A DNA stretch of 6,086 nt from Desulfobacteraceae bacterium. Its GTDB lineage: Bacteria > Desulfobacterota > DSM-4660 > Desulfatiglandales > Desulfatiglandaceae. Positions 1-6,017 of the stretch are shown here, piece by piece. Numbering within the stretch: position 1 is the first letter of the stretch; every line of letters begins with the position of its first letter. Where the stretch lies: the NCBI GenBank assembly GCA_013203065.1, contig JABMQV010000300.1:1-6086 (forward strand), written 5' to 3'. The notes beneath the pieces were generated by a model. The model was given only the letters and a program-made list of their open reading frames with translations. It ran no database searches and was not told the DNA's origin. The position numbers and the translations under genes are program-made.

Positions 1-1
1 G

Positions 2-82
2 GTCTGGGATAAATGGGAGGAAAAAAGACAACATGCCGCCAAAGAGAGGATGATCCTTTTGGGGCATGAGGAGAGTTCCTAA
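2..82 (+). CDS. C-terminal end of an unidentified protein (partial, 26 codons)
   Basis: The second frame is open from the left edge to a TAA at 80-82 and encodes 26 residues beginning VWDKWEEKRQHAAKERM and ending HEESS. The peptide is highly charged, rich in Glu, Lys and Arg, with a helical amphipathic look common at the C-terminus of soluble proteins. Its stop lies 12 bases from the stop of the convergent protease gene, a normal tail-to-tail spacing. No family can be named from so little sequence. A competing reading is a minus-strand frame that starts with ATG near 67 and is also open to the edge, but it lacks a well-placed ribosome binding site. The call rests only on openness, composition and spacing. 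Confidence 0.4.
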   Translation, partial: VWDKWEEKRQHAAKERMILLGHEESS

Positions 83-94
83 GGGATTTCCAGG

Positions 95-1258
95 TTAAGG
101 TCTCTCCGCCAGTAACACTTCTATGTCCATGGATCGTTTGTCTCTCAATATGTGCAGCGTCACTGTCTGTCCCACCTTCATTTTCCCGACAATCCGGACC
201 AACTCTTCCATATCGGAGGTCCCACGTTCGCCAATCGAGGTGATAATGTCCCCGCCAAGCAGAAGCCTCTGGCTGCCAATAATCACTTCACTATGACCGC
301 CCCGCAGTTTGGCCTGATGGGCGGGGCTGCCTCTTACCACGTCAACCACCAATACCCCCTCTCGTACATCGAGGTCCAGACCTTCAGAGAGCACCGGAGT
401 GATGGAAATACCTGAGATACCAAGCCACGGTCGAGCCACCCTGCCTGAGGTGATCAATTGGGTGGCCACCCCCCTGGCCAGATTGATGGGTATGGCAAAG
501 CCGATACCCTGGTATCCCCCGGAGAGGCTGTAGATGGCCGTATTGATGCCTATCACCTCACCGCTTGAATTGAGAAGCGGTCCTCCCGAGTTCCCGGGAT
601 TTATGGCGGCGTCGGTTTGTATCAGATCATCAATCTGATTTCCATCCTGCGTCCGGATCCCCCGCTTGAGGGCGCTGACAATCCCTGTGGTAAGGGTGTG
701 GGATAGACCAAAGGGGTTGCCAATGGCAATCGCTTTTTGCCCCACACGCACCGTGTCAGAGTCCGCCAAGGCTACCACGGAATTCACATACGTGGAGGGG
801 ATCCTTATTACCGCCAGATCGGAAGTTGGGTCCCTGCCTATCAGGGTCGCGGAGATCTTATTGCCATCGGCCATGGTGACGGTGATCTTCTGGGCCTTGG
901 CCACCACATGATTATTGGTAAGGATATATCCTTCCCTGTCAATAATAAAACCTGACCCCTGCCCCTGCCTCGGGATGATCTCCAACCAGAAACTCATGCT
1001 TAAGGTTGTTGTGGCAATGTTCACGACTGCCGGATGAACCCGGTCAAAGACCTCCATGTGGATCTTTTCATCCGAGGAGACCACAACAGTCCTGGGTTCA
1101 GAATCACCATTCGGGCGATTAAAATCGAGATAATCGGCCTTTGGCCTTGCTTCAAAAAAATGAGAGATTTCCTCCCTATTGGACCAAAAAAACAAAAAAA
1201 GCAAAATAAGGACTAGCCAGATATATTTTCGTTTATTACTCGTCACAAAAAGCCTCAT
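95..1258 (-). CDS. htrA: HtrA/DegS-type membrane-anchored serine protease with one PDZ domain
   Basis: This is a trypsin-fold protease of the HtrA/Deg family (MEROPS S1C), which degrades or senses misfolded envelope proteins. Residues 1-11 are basic and 12-25 form one hydrophobic helix with no clear signal-peptidase site, so I infer an N-terminal anchor with the protease outside the cytoplasm, as in DegS. The protease domain covers about 65-270. The catalytic triad is complete: His117 in TNNHVV, Asp147 in TSDLAV and Ser224 in GNSGGP. The PDZ domain covers about 278-385, with a carboxylate-binding loop at WLGI (278-281) and the later LLLGGDII segment (332-339). The 387-residue length fits a single-PDZ member; DegP-type proteins carry two PDZ domains and are longer. 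The annotated ATG has no Shine-Dalgarno. An in-frame GTG at codon 5 has one, so the true protein may be four residues shorter. The gene is divergent from carB. No sigma-factor or anti-sigma gene is present to show a DegS-like signalling role, so the exact subtype is open. Confidence 0.93.
   Translation of the reverse strand: MRLFVTSNKRKYIWLVLILLFLFFWSNREEISHFFEARPKADYLDFNRPNGDSEPRTVVVSSDEKIHMEVFDRVHPAVVNIATTTLSMSFWLEIIPRQGQGSGFIIDREGYILTNNHVVAKAQKITVTMADGNKISATLIGRDPTSDLAVIRIPSTYVNSVVALADSDTVRVGQKAIAIGNPFGLSHTLTTGIVSALKRGIRTQDGNQIDDLIQTDAAINPGNSGGPLLNSSGEVIGINTAIYSLSGGYQGIGFAIPINLARGVATQLITSGRVARPWLGISGISITPVLSEGLDLDVREGVLVVDVVRGSPAHQAKLRGGHSEVIIGSQRLLLGGDIITSIGERGTSDMEELVRIVGKMKVGQTVTLHILRDKRSMDIEVLLAERP
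1253..1258 (-). promoter_or_regulatory. Candidate ribosome binding site favouring a GTG start for htrA
   Basis: Read on the minus strand, the annotated start and second codon spell ATGAGG. Six bases further on is an in-frame GTG (1246-1244). Nothing resembling a Shine-Dalgarno precedes the ATG, where the sequence is ACCAACCCCA. ATGAGG followed by six bases and GTG is therefore the better initiation signal. The protein would start at residue 5 and keep its basic stretch and membrane helix. Confidence 0.5.
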
Positions 1259-1298
1259 TGGGGTTGGTCGGTTTTCTTATCAGGTCCTTGTCCTTGTG

Positions 1299-1327
1299 AA
1301 CATAAGTCTGGATGCCGAAAATTTCAA
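1299..1327 (-). promoter_or_regulatory. Candidate sigma-70-type promoter for htrA
   Basis: On the minus strand there is TTGAAA (1327-1322), a 17-base spacer, then TATGTT (1304-1299). These match 5 of 6 and 4 of 6 consensus bases. Transcription would start near 1292, giving a leader of about 35-45 bases before htrA. No GAACTT/TCTGA-like extracytoplasmic sigma (RpoE) motif was noticed. The call is from motif and position only. Confidence 0.42.
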
Positions 1328-1390
1328 TTCTTTTTGATCAATTGGGGTTTACGAGAGTTTTTGTTTCTTCCTCTGCAATGAGTTTCATCC

Positions 1391-1420
1391 TTGACAGCCG
1401 GTCACTACCCTTACTATATT
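1391..1420 (+). promoter_or_regulatory. Candidate sigma-70-type promoter for carB-prmA
   Basis: TTGACA (1391-1396) is a perfect -35 match. It is followed after 18 bases by TATATT (1415-1420), a 5 of 6 match to the -10 hexamer. It is the best + strand promoter in the intergenic region and would start transcription near 1427, leaving a leader of about 235 bases before carB. It lies about 65 bases from the divergent htrA promoter candidate. Confidence 0.5.
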
Positions 1421-1663
1421 GACCTGCCAAAAGGGCGTTCTTATTTTCGCTCTCACCGGGTATTCATTGGGCCCGGGGTCACAATCTGCTGGATCGTGAC
1501 TAAGCAATATGCCTTTCTGATTAGGTTTGTATATCCGAATTCCTTTCCTGCTGGTTCTTAGTCTCAATGCCTTGAAAGCCTTGCCACTCTGAATGGGCCT
1601 TCAGGTTTTATTTGACAGAGGATGTCGATGGAAAGATCTAAATGAGATTTTAAGGAGACATTT
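1421..1663 (+). other. Long carB leader with several possible stem-loops, no gene
   Basis: I see no convincing coding sequence here. Two adjacent stem-loops are visible. CCGGGT (1456-1461) pairs with GCCCGG (1471-1476), including one G-T pair. Directly after it, an imperfect dyad spans 1478-1500, where GTCAC and GTGAC arms plus ATC/GAT enclose a five-base loop with one A-C mismatch. Further down, TCTGAA (1588-1593) pairs with TTCAGG (1600-1605) and is followed by TTTTATTT, a weak terminator-like shape. The region ends in the carB ribosome binding site. It matches no riboswitch class I can recognise. The structures are seen by eye only, and any regulatory role is inference. Confidence 0.35.
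1652..1657 (+). promoter_or_regulatory. Ribosome binding site of carB
   Basis: AAGGAG lies six bases before the ATG at 1664. This is an ordinary strong Shine-Dalgarno, and it fixes the start at the conserved MPRR(E)DIKK N-terminus typical of CarB. Confidence 0.85.
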
Positions 1664-4600
1664 ATGCCCAGACGCGAAGACATAAAGAAGGTGATGATAA
1701 TCAGTTCCGGCCCCATCGTGATTGGCCAGGCATGTGAATTCGATTACTCGGGTACCCAGGCCTGCAAGGCCCTCAGGAACCTGGGGTATGAAATTGTGCT
1801 GGTCAATTCCAATCCCGCAACCATCATGACCGACCCTGGCACGGCTGATGTGACCTATATTGAACCTTTGAATCTGAAGACAATGGAAGAGATTGTGGAG
1901 AAAGAGCGACCAGATGCCTTACTCCCCAATCTGGGGGGGCAATCGGGTTTAAACCTCTCTTCGGAACTTTACCGTACCGGTGTACTCGAAAAGTATGATG
2001 TAAAGATCATCGGGGTTGAACCGGACGCCATCGAACGGGGGGAGGACAGGATCGCCTTTAAGGAGACCATGGACCGGCTTGGCATTGAGATGCCCAAGAG
2101 CAGTCCGGCCTTTAGGGTTGAAGAGGCAGAAAGGATCGCCGATGACCTGGGTTATCCTGTGGTGATCCGGCCTGCTTACACCATGGGCGGGACCGGGGGC
2201 GGCATGGTCTACAATGTGGAAGAACTGAGGACCATTGCGAGCCGTGGTATTTCAGCCAGTCTTGTGGGCCAAATTCTGGTGGAGGAATCTGTTCTGGGAT
2301 GGGAGGAACTGGAGCTTGAGGTCGTTCGGGACAGCAAAAACCAGATGATAACGGTCTGTTTTATTGAGAATGTGGATGCCATGGGTGTCCACACCGGTGA
2401 TTCCTTTTGTACGGCCCCCATGCTCACCATAGCGCCCGAGCTTCAGGAGCGGCTTCAAAAATATTCCTATGACATTGTCGAGGCCATTAAGGTCATCGGA
2501 GGAACCAACGTACAGTTTGCCCATGACCCCAAGGCCGGTCGTGTGGTGGTAATCGAGATCAACCCGAGGACCTCCAGGTCTTCGGCCCTCGCGTCAAAGG
2601 CCACGGGTTTTCCCATTGCCCTTGTCTCCTCCATGCTGGCAGGGGGACTGACCCTCGACGAGATACCCTACTGGAGAGAAGGGACCCTCGATAAGTATAC
2701 CCCCTGGGGGGACTATGTGGTGGTAAAATTTGCCCGTTGGGCATTTGAGAAATTTGAGGGCTCTGAGGACAAGCTGGGCACTCAAATGCGGGCCGTGGGT
2801 GAGGCCATGAGCATCGGCAAGACTTACAAAGAGGCCTTTCAAAAGGCCATACGGTCTTTGGAGATAGGTCGCTATGGATTGGGATTTGCCAAGGATTTCA
2901 ACAAGAGGCCCCTTGACGACCTGTTTGATCTCTTGGCCGAACCATCCAGCGAGCGGCAATTTATTATGTACGAAGCCCTCAGAAAAGGCGCAACCGTCCA
3001 AGATCTTAATGAAAAAACCCACATCAAACCATGGTTTATCGAGCAGATGAAGGAATTGGTGGATTTTGAGGAAGAGATAATCAAACACAAGGGAAAAGCA
3101 ATTCCTGATGGTCTGCTGGAACAGGCCAAGAAAGACGGGTTTTCAGACCGTTATCTTTCAGGTCTCCTTGAAATCCCGGAAAAAGATATCAGAGCACAAC
3201 GCACCTCTTTAGGGGTGGTGGAGGGATGGCATCCTGTTCCCGTAAGCGGTGTTGAGGATGCGGCCTATTACTATTCCACCTATAACGCCCCCGACGAGAC
3301 GGAATCCAGCGACAAGCAAAAAATTATGGTTCTGGGTGGCGGCCCCAATCGTATCGGTCAGGGGATCGAGTTTGACTACTGCTGTGTCCATGCGGCCTTT
3401 GCCATCCGGGATGAGGGTTTTGAATCGATCATGGTCAATTGCAATCCAGAGACCGTATCCACAGACTATGACACGTCAGACAAGCTCTACTTTGAACCCC
3501 TCACGCTGGAAGATGTCTTGAGTATCTATGAGAAAGAAAAGCCGGAAGGGGTGATTGTGCAATTTGGCGGCCAGACCCCCCTTAACCTTGCCAATGAACT
3601 GGCGGAGGCGGGTGTCAAGATCATCGGAACATCTCCTGACACCATTGACCTTGCAGAAGACAGGGACCGGTTTCGTCAGAAGATGCGCAAGCTCGGGATT
3701 CCCCAACCGGAATCAGGAATGGCCAGCACCCTTGAAGAAGCCCTTGAGGTGGCGGAGAGAATTGGTTATCCCCTCATGGTGAGGCCTTCCTATGTCCTTG
3801 GGGGGCGTGCCATGGAGGTGATCCATGATGAAGAGATGTTGATGCACTATGTGGCCGCAGCCGTGGATGTGTCGCCGGAGAGACCGATCCTCATAGATAA
3901 ATTTCTCCAGAATGCCATTGAGGCAGAAGCCGATGCCATTGCAGACGGCACCGATGCCTTTGTGCCTGCCGTGATGGAACATATCGAGCTGGCTGGCGTT
4001 CACTCGGGTGATTCAGCCTGCGTGATTCCGCCCATCAGCATACCCGCCAAGCACCTGGATACCATCAATGAATACACCCGCAAAATTGCCGTTGAGCTCA
4101 ATGTGGTGGGGCTGATGAACATCCAATATGCCATTCATGATGATAGGGTCTATATCCTCGAGGCCAATCCCCGGGCATCCCGGACAGTGCCTCTGGTTTC
4201 AAAGGTGTGCAACATCTCCATGGCACGGCTTGCCACCCAGACCATGCTGGGCAAAAAATTGAGCGAACTTGATATCCGGCCCGGATCTATTCCCCACTTT
4301 GGGGTAAAAGAGGCGGTATTTCCGTTTAATATGTTCCCTGAGGTTGACCCCCTCCTGGGTCCGGAGATGCGGTCCACTGGTGAAGTATTGGGTATGGCGC
4401 GTTCTTTTGGTCTCGCGTTTTTTAAGGCCCAGGAGGCAGCCCAGCAGGTGCTCCCATCCGAGGGAACTGTCCTGATCACCGTATCCGAGAAGGACAAGTC
4501 GGGTGTGGTGGAGGTGGCACGGCAATTTTCTAATCTCGGATTCACCCTCAAGGCCACCAATGGCACTCACAGGTTTTTGGCCGAGCACGGGATAGACTCA

Positions 4601-4864
4601 GAGCATGTCTTGAAGATGCATGAGGGAAGGCCAAACATCGTTGATGGGATCAAGAACAACGAAATACAGCTTGTGGTCAATACCCCCAGCGGCAAGCTCA
4701 GCAATTATGATGATTCTTACATCCGCAAGGCAGCCATCAAATATAAAATTCCTTATATAACGACCCTGGCGGCGGCGCTTGCCGCATCGAGGGGGATTGC
4801 AGCGCACCAATCCGGCCATGGTACGGTGAAGTCTCTGCAGGACTATCATAAAGATATTCGATAA
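1664..4864 (+). CDS. carB: Carbamoyl-phosphate synthase large subunit
   Basis: CarB makes carbamoyl phosphate from bicarbonate, two ATP and ammonia. The ammonia is normally released from glutamine by the small subunit CarA and channelled to CarB. The product feeds pyrimidine and arginine synthesis in the cytoplasm. At 1066 residues the protein is full length (about 1070 is usual). The carboxyphosphate half covers about 1-400, with GPIVIGQACEFDYSG near the start, the glycine loop GGTGGG (175-180) and metal-binding EINPR (298-302). The oligomerisation domain covers about 401-550. The carbamoyl-phosphate half covers about 551-930, with the matching GGGPNRIGQGIEFDY (558-572) and LEANPR (832-837). 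The C-terminal MGS-like allosteric domain (about 931-1066) keeps KMHEGRPNI (984-992) and VNTPSGK (1005-1011), which suggests control by UMP or similar ligands. The two halves are the family's internal duplication. No frameshift or missing catalytic residue is seen. carA is not adjacent, so it must be encoded elsewhere; prmA follows closely. Confidence 0.98.
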   Translation: MPRREDIKKVMIISSGPIVIGQACEFDYSGTQACKALRNLGYEIVLVNSNPATIMTDPGTADVTYIEPLNLKTMEEIVEKERPDALLPNLGGQSGLNLSSELYRTGVLEKYDVKIIGVEPDAIERGEDRIAFKETMDRLGIEMPKSSPAFRVEEAERIADDLGYPVVIRPAYTMGGTGGGMVYNVEELRTIASRGISASLVGQILVEESVLGWEELELEVVRDSKNQMITVCFIENVDAMGVHTGDSFCTAPMLTIAPELQERLQKYSYDIVEAIKVIGGTNVQFAHDPKAGRVVVIEINPRTSRSSALASKATGFPIALVSSMLAGGLTLDEIPYWREGTLDKYTPWGDYVVVKFARWAFEKFEGSEDKLGTQMRAVGEAMSIGKTYKEAFQKAIRSLEIGRYGLGFAKDFNKRPLDDLFDLLAEPSSERQFIMYEALRKGATVQDLNEKTHIKPWFIEQMKELVDFEEEIIKHKGKAIPDGLLEQAKKDGFSDRYLSGLLEIPEKDIRAQRTSLGVVEGWHPVPVSGVEDAAYYYSTYNAPDETESSDKQKIMVLGGGPNRIGQGIEFDYCCVHAAFAIRDEGFESIMVNCNPETVSTDYDTSDKLYFEPLTLEDVLSIYEKEKPEGVIVQFGGQTPLNLANELAEAGVKIIGTSPDTIDLAEDRDRFRQKMRKLGIPQPESGMASTLEEALEVAERIGYPLMVRPSYVLGGRAMEVIHDEEMLMHYVAAAVDVSPERPILIDKFLQNAIEAEADAIADGTDAFVPAVMEHIELAGVHSGDSACVIPPISIPAKHLDTINEYTRKIAVELNVVGLMNIQYAIHDDRVYILEANPRASRTVPLVSKVCNISMARLATQTMLGKKLSELDIRPGSIPHFGVKEAVFPFNMFPEVDPLLGPEMRSTGEVLGMARSFGLAFFKAQEAAQQVLPSEGTVLITVSEKDKSGVVEVARQFSNLGFTLKATNGTHRFLAEHGIDSEHVLKMHEGRPNIVDGIKNNEIQLVVNTPSGKLSNYDDSYIRKAAIKYKIPYITTLAAALAASRGIAAHQSGHGTVKSLQDYHKDIR

Positions 4865-4876
4865 TCGGGCAGCCAT

Positions 4877-4882
4877 GGGAGG
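4877..4882 (+). promoter_or_regulatory. Ribosome binding site of prmA
   Basis: GGGAGG lies five bases before the ATG at 4888, inside the 23-base gap after the carB stop. The upstream ATG at 4875 is out of frame and reaches a stop within eight codons, so 4888 is the clear start. The short gap, with no terminator, supports co-transcription with carB. Confidence 0.8.
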
Positions 4883-4887
4883 CCTCT

Positions 4888-5778
4888 ATGGAGTTTGAAA
4901 TTGAAATAGAGGGACCTTTCTCTGCCATCTCAACGCTCTCCCACCAGCTCAAGAACCTGTCACCGGGGTTTGAGACGGCCCTGAAAACGTCCCATCATAA
5001 AGGCCGGAAAGGAAGGATCTCTTTCGTAGAGATTGGAAATGAGTTCCTTGATAACAGGCTCCTCCAGATCTCTCGTATCATAAAAGAGATAGAAAAGTCC
5101 CTTTCACCCGAGGCAAGCATTGAAATCAGAGTTCGGAATCTCTCCTATTCGGAGCCCGCCATAGGTGACGGCCAGTTTGAAGAGCCCTTTCACCCCATAC
5201 CGTCCATCACGGTCCAGCCCTGGCCCCCTTCTACCCCCCGGTTAAAAGACTCAGGGACAATTGCTCTGGACCCGGAACATGCCTTTGGCACAGGCAGACA
5301 TCCCACCACTCGGCTTTGCCTCCAAATTATGAATCTTATAGCGAATGACACCTCCTTTCCCCGGGGTCTCCAGGACCAAGAAGTCCTTGACTTTGGCTGT
5401 GGAACAGGTCTCCTGGCCCTTGCTGCCATCCATATGGGAGCCAAGAGGGTGGTGGGGGTGGAAATTGACCCTGCGTCGGCTAAAGCCGCAAAAAGGAATG
5501 TCACACGAAACAGGCTTTCGCACAGAATAGAGATCAGGGAAGGCTCCTGGCGTGTAGTCAAGGAAAAATACGGATTGGTTCTGACCAATCTCGTTGCTGC
5601 TGCCCTGTTAAGAAACGGCAGGCATATTCCAGGATGGGTAAGAGAGGAGGGCAGGGTAGTGGTCTCAGGTTTTGGGAAGAACCAGAATGATGAAATGAGG
5701 CGTTTTTTTGCCGATACAGGGTTTATCATATCCCAGGATTTCGCGCTTGAAGGGTGGGGGGCCCTTCTTATGGAATGA
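4888..5778 (+). CDS. prmA: Ribosomal protein L11 methyltransferase
   Basis: PrmA uses S-adenosylmethionine to methylate amino groups of ribosomal protein L11 in the cytoplasm. The 296-residue length is normal for the family. Residues 1-110 form the poorly conserved N-terminal substrate-recognition region. The family signature follows at 127-141 as LDPEHAFGTGRHPTT, then the Rossmann-fold SAM-binding motif VLDFGCGTGLLALAA (166-180) and the acidic strand end GVEIDPAS (190-197). TNLVAAALL (233-241) stands where other PrmA proteins have a NIL-type active-site segment, so the Asn is kept and the next residues vary. A C-terminal strand ends in EGWGALLM (288-295). The catalytic core looks intact. It shares an operon-like arrangement with carB, probably a chromosomal neighbourhood rather than a shared pathway. 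A related small-molecule or protein methyltransferase is possible, but the 127-141 signature is quite specific. There is no obvious terminator after it on the + strand. Confidence 0.92.
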   Translation: MEFEIEIEGPFSAISTLSHQLKNLSPGFETALKTSHHKGRKGRISFVEIGNEFLDNRLLQISRIIKEIEKSLSPEASIEIRVRNLSYSEPAIGDGQFEEPFHPIPSITVQPWPPSTPRLKDSGTIALDPEHAFGTGRHPTTRLCLQIMNLIANDTSFPRGLQDQEVLDFGCGTGLLALAAIHMGAKRVVGVEIDPASAKAAKRNVTRNRLSHRIEIREGSWRVVKEKYGLVLTNLVAAALLRNGRHIPGWVREEGRVVVSGFGKNQNDEMRRFFADTGFIISQDFALEGWGALLME

Positions 5779-5897
5779 AAGGGGTGATGAAGTTCCCCTA
5801 CTCCAGCCCCCCTGGAATCCGAGAGCTGGCTTTACGTTTTGCCTTCCTCTGCAATTAAGCGTAAGTTGTTGGAAAATGGAAAAGGATCAGGGGAGCC

Positions 5898-5926
5898 AAA
5901 CAGTAGACAAAAACAGTAGACAAAAG
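5898..5926 (+). repeat. Two tandem copies of a 13-base unit
   Basis: CAGTAGACAAAAA (5901-5913) is followed directly by CAGTAGACAAAAG (5914-5926). With flanking A residues, a 15-base string is shared by 5898-5912 and 5911-5925. It lies just past the minus-strand terminator in the gap between prmA and the tRNA remnant. It could be simple slippage or a pair of protein-binding sites; the sequence does not decide. Confidence 0.75.
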
Positions 5927-5927
5927 C

Positions 5928-5960
5928 AAAAAAAAGAGTTAGCCAATTCAGCTAACCTCT
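5928..5960 (-). terminator. Rho-independent terminator of the former tRNA-Lys gene
   Basis: On the minus strand, AGAGGTTAGC (5960-5951) pairs with GCTAACTCT (5943-5935) across a seven-base loop. The stem has nine pairs and one bulged base, and is followed by a run of eight T (5935-5928). It begins ten bases after the CCA end of the tRNA remnant, the normal place for a tRNA transcript terminator. It has no T run on the + strand, so it is unlikely to stop carB-prmA transcripts efficiently. Its position indicates that the sequence downstream of the tRNA 3' end is original chromosome. Confidence 0.75.
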
Positions 5961-5970
5961 TGATATTACT

Positions 5971-6017
5971 TGGTGGGCGTGGGAGGGATCGAACCCCCGA
6001 CCAATTGATTAAGAGTC
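5971..6017 (-). pseudogene. 3' fragment of tRNA-Lys (anticodon CTT); probable integration attachment site
   Basis: Read on the minus strand this is the 3' part of a tRNA. It contains the end of the 5' anticodon stem, the loop CTCTTAA with anticodon CTT (6013-6011), the 3' anticodon stem TCAAT (6008-6004) and the variable loop TGGTC. A T-arm of GGGGG and CCTCC encloses TTCGATC (5993-5987), followed by the acceptor strand CACGCCC (5981-5975), discriminator A and encoded CCA (5973-5971). The section from loop to variable loop closely matches bacterial tRNA-Lys, as recalled from E. coli. The 5' half is absent. The bases that should finish the anticodon stem read ATGGA, with a G-A mismatch, and no D-arm or matching acceptor strand (GGGCGTG) lies in the remaining 66 bases. 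A functional tRNA cannot be made from this copy alone. Tyrosine integrases commonly leave exactly this kind of 3' duplicate. Confidence 0.85.

Noticed and set aside
1..67. Minus-strand frame from ATG near 67 open to the left edge (MPQKDHPLFGGM...)
   Set aside because: It lacks a well-placed ribosome binding site, and the opposite + strand frame looks more like a genuine protein end; too short to decide firmly.
1385..1567. 60-codon minus-strand open frame in the htrA-carB gap
   Set aside because: No ribosome binding site, unconvincing composition with no recognisable motif, and it runs antisense across the carB leader and promoter candidate.
1612..1642. Perfect TTGACA close to carB as a second promoter
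   Set aside because: The best -10-like hexamer (TCTAAA) is 19 bases away, and transcription would start at about the Shine-Dalgarno, leaving no usable leader.
2594..3088. 164-codon minus-strand open frame inside carB
   Set aside because: It is an antisense shadow of a fully conserved gene, with no motif and no initiation signal.
5190..5729. 179-codon minus-strand open frame inside prmA
   Set aside because: It lies wholly antisense to the PrmA catalytic core and is explained by codon bias of that gene.
5780..5799. GGGG/CCCC hairpin just after prmA as its terminator
   Set aside because: The stem is only five pairs with a ten-base loop and no following T run.
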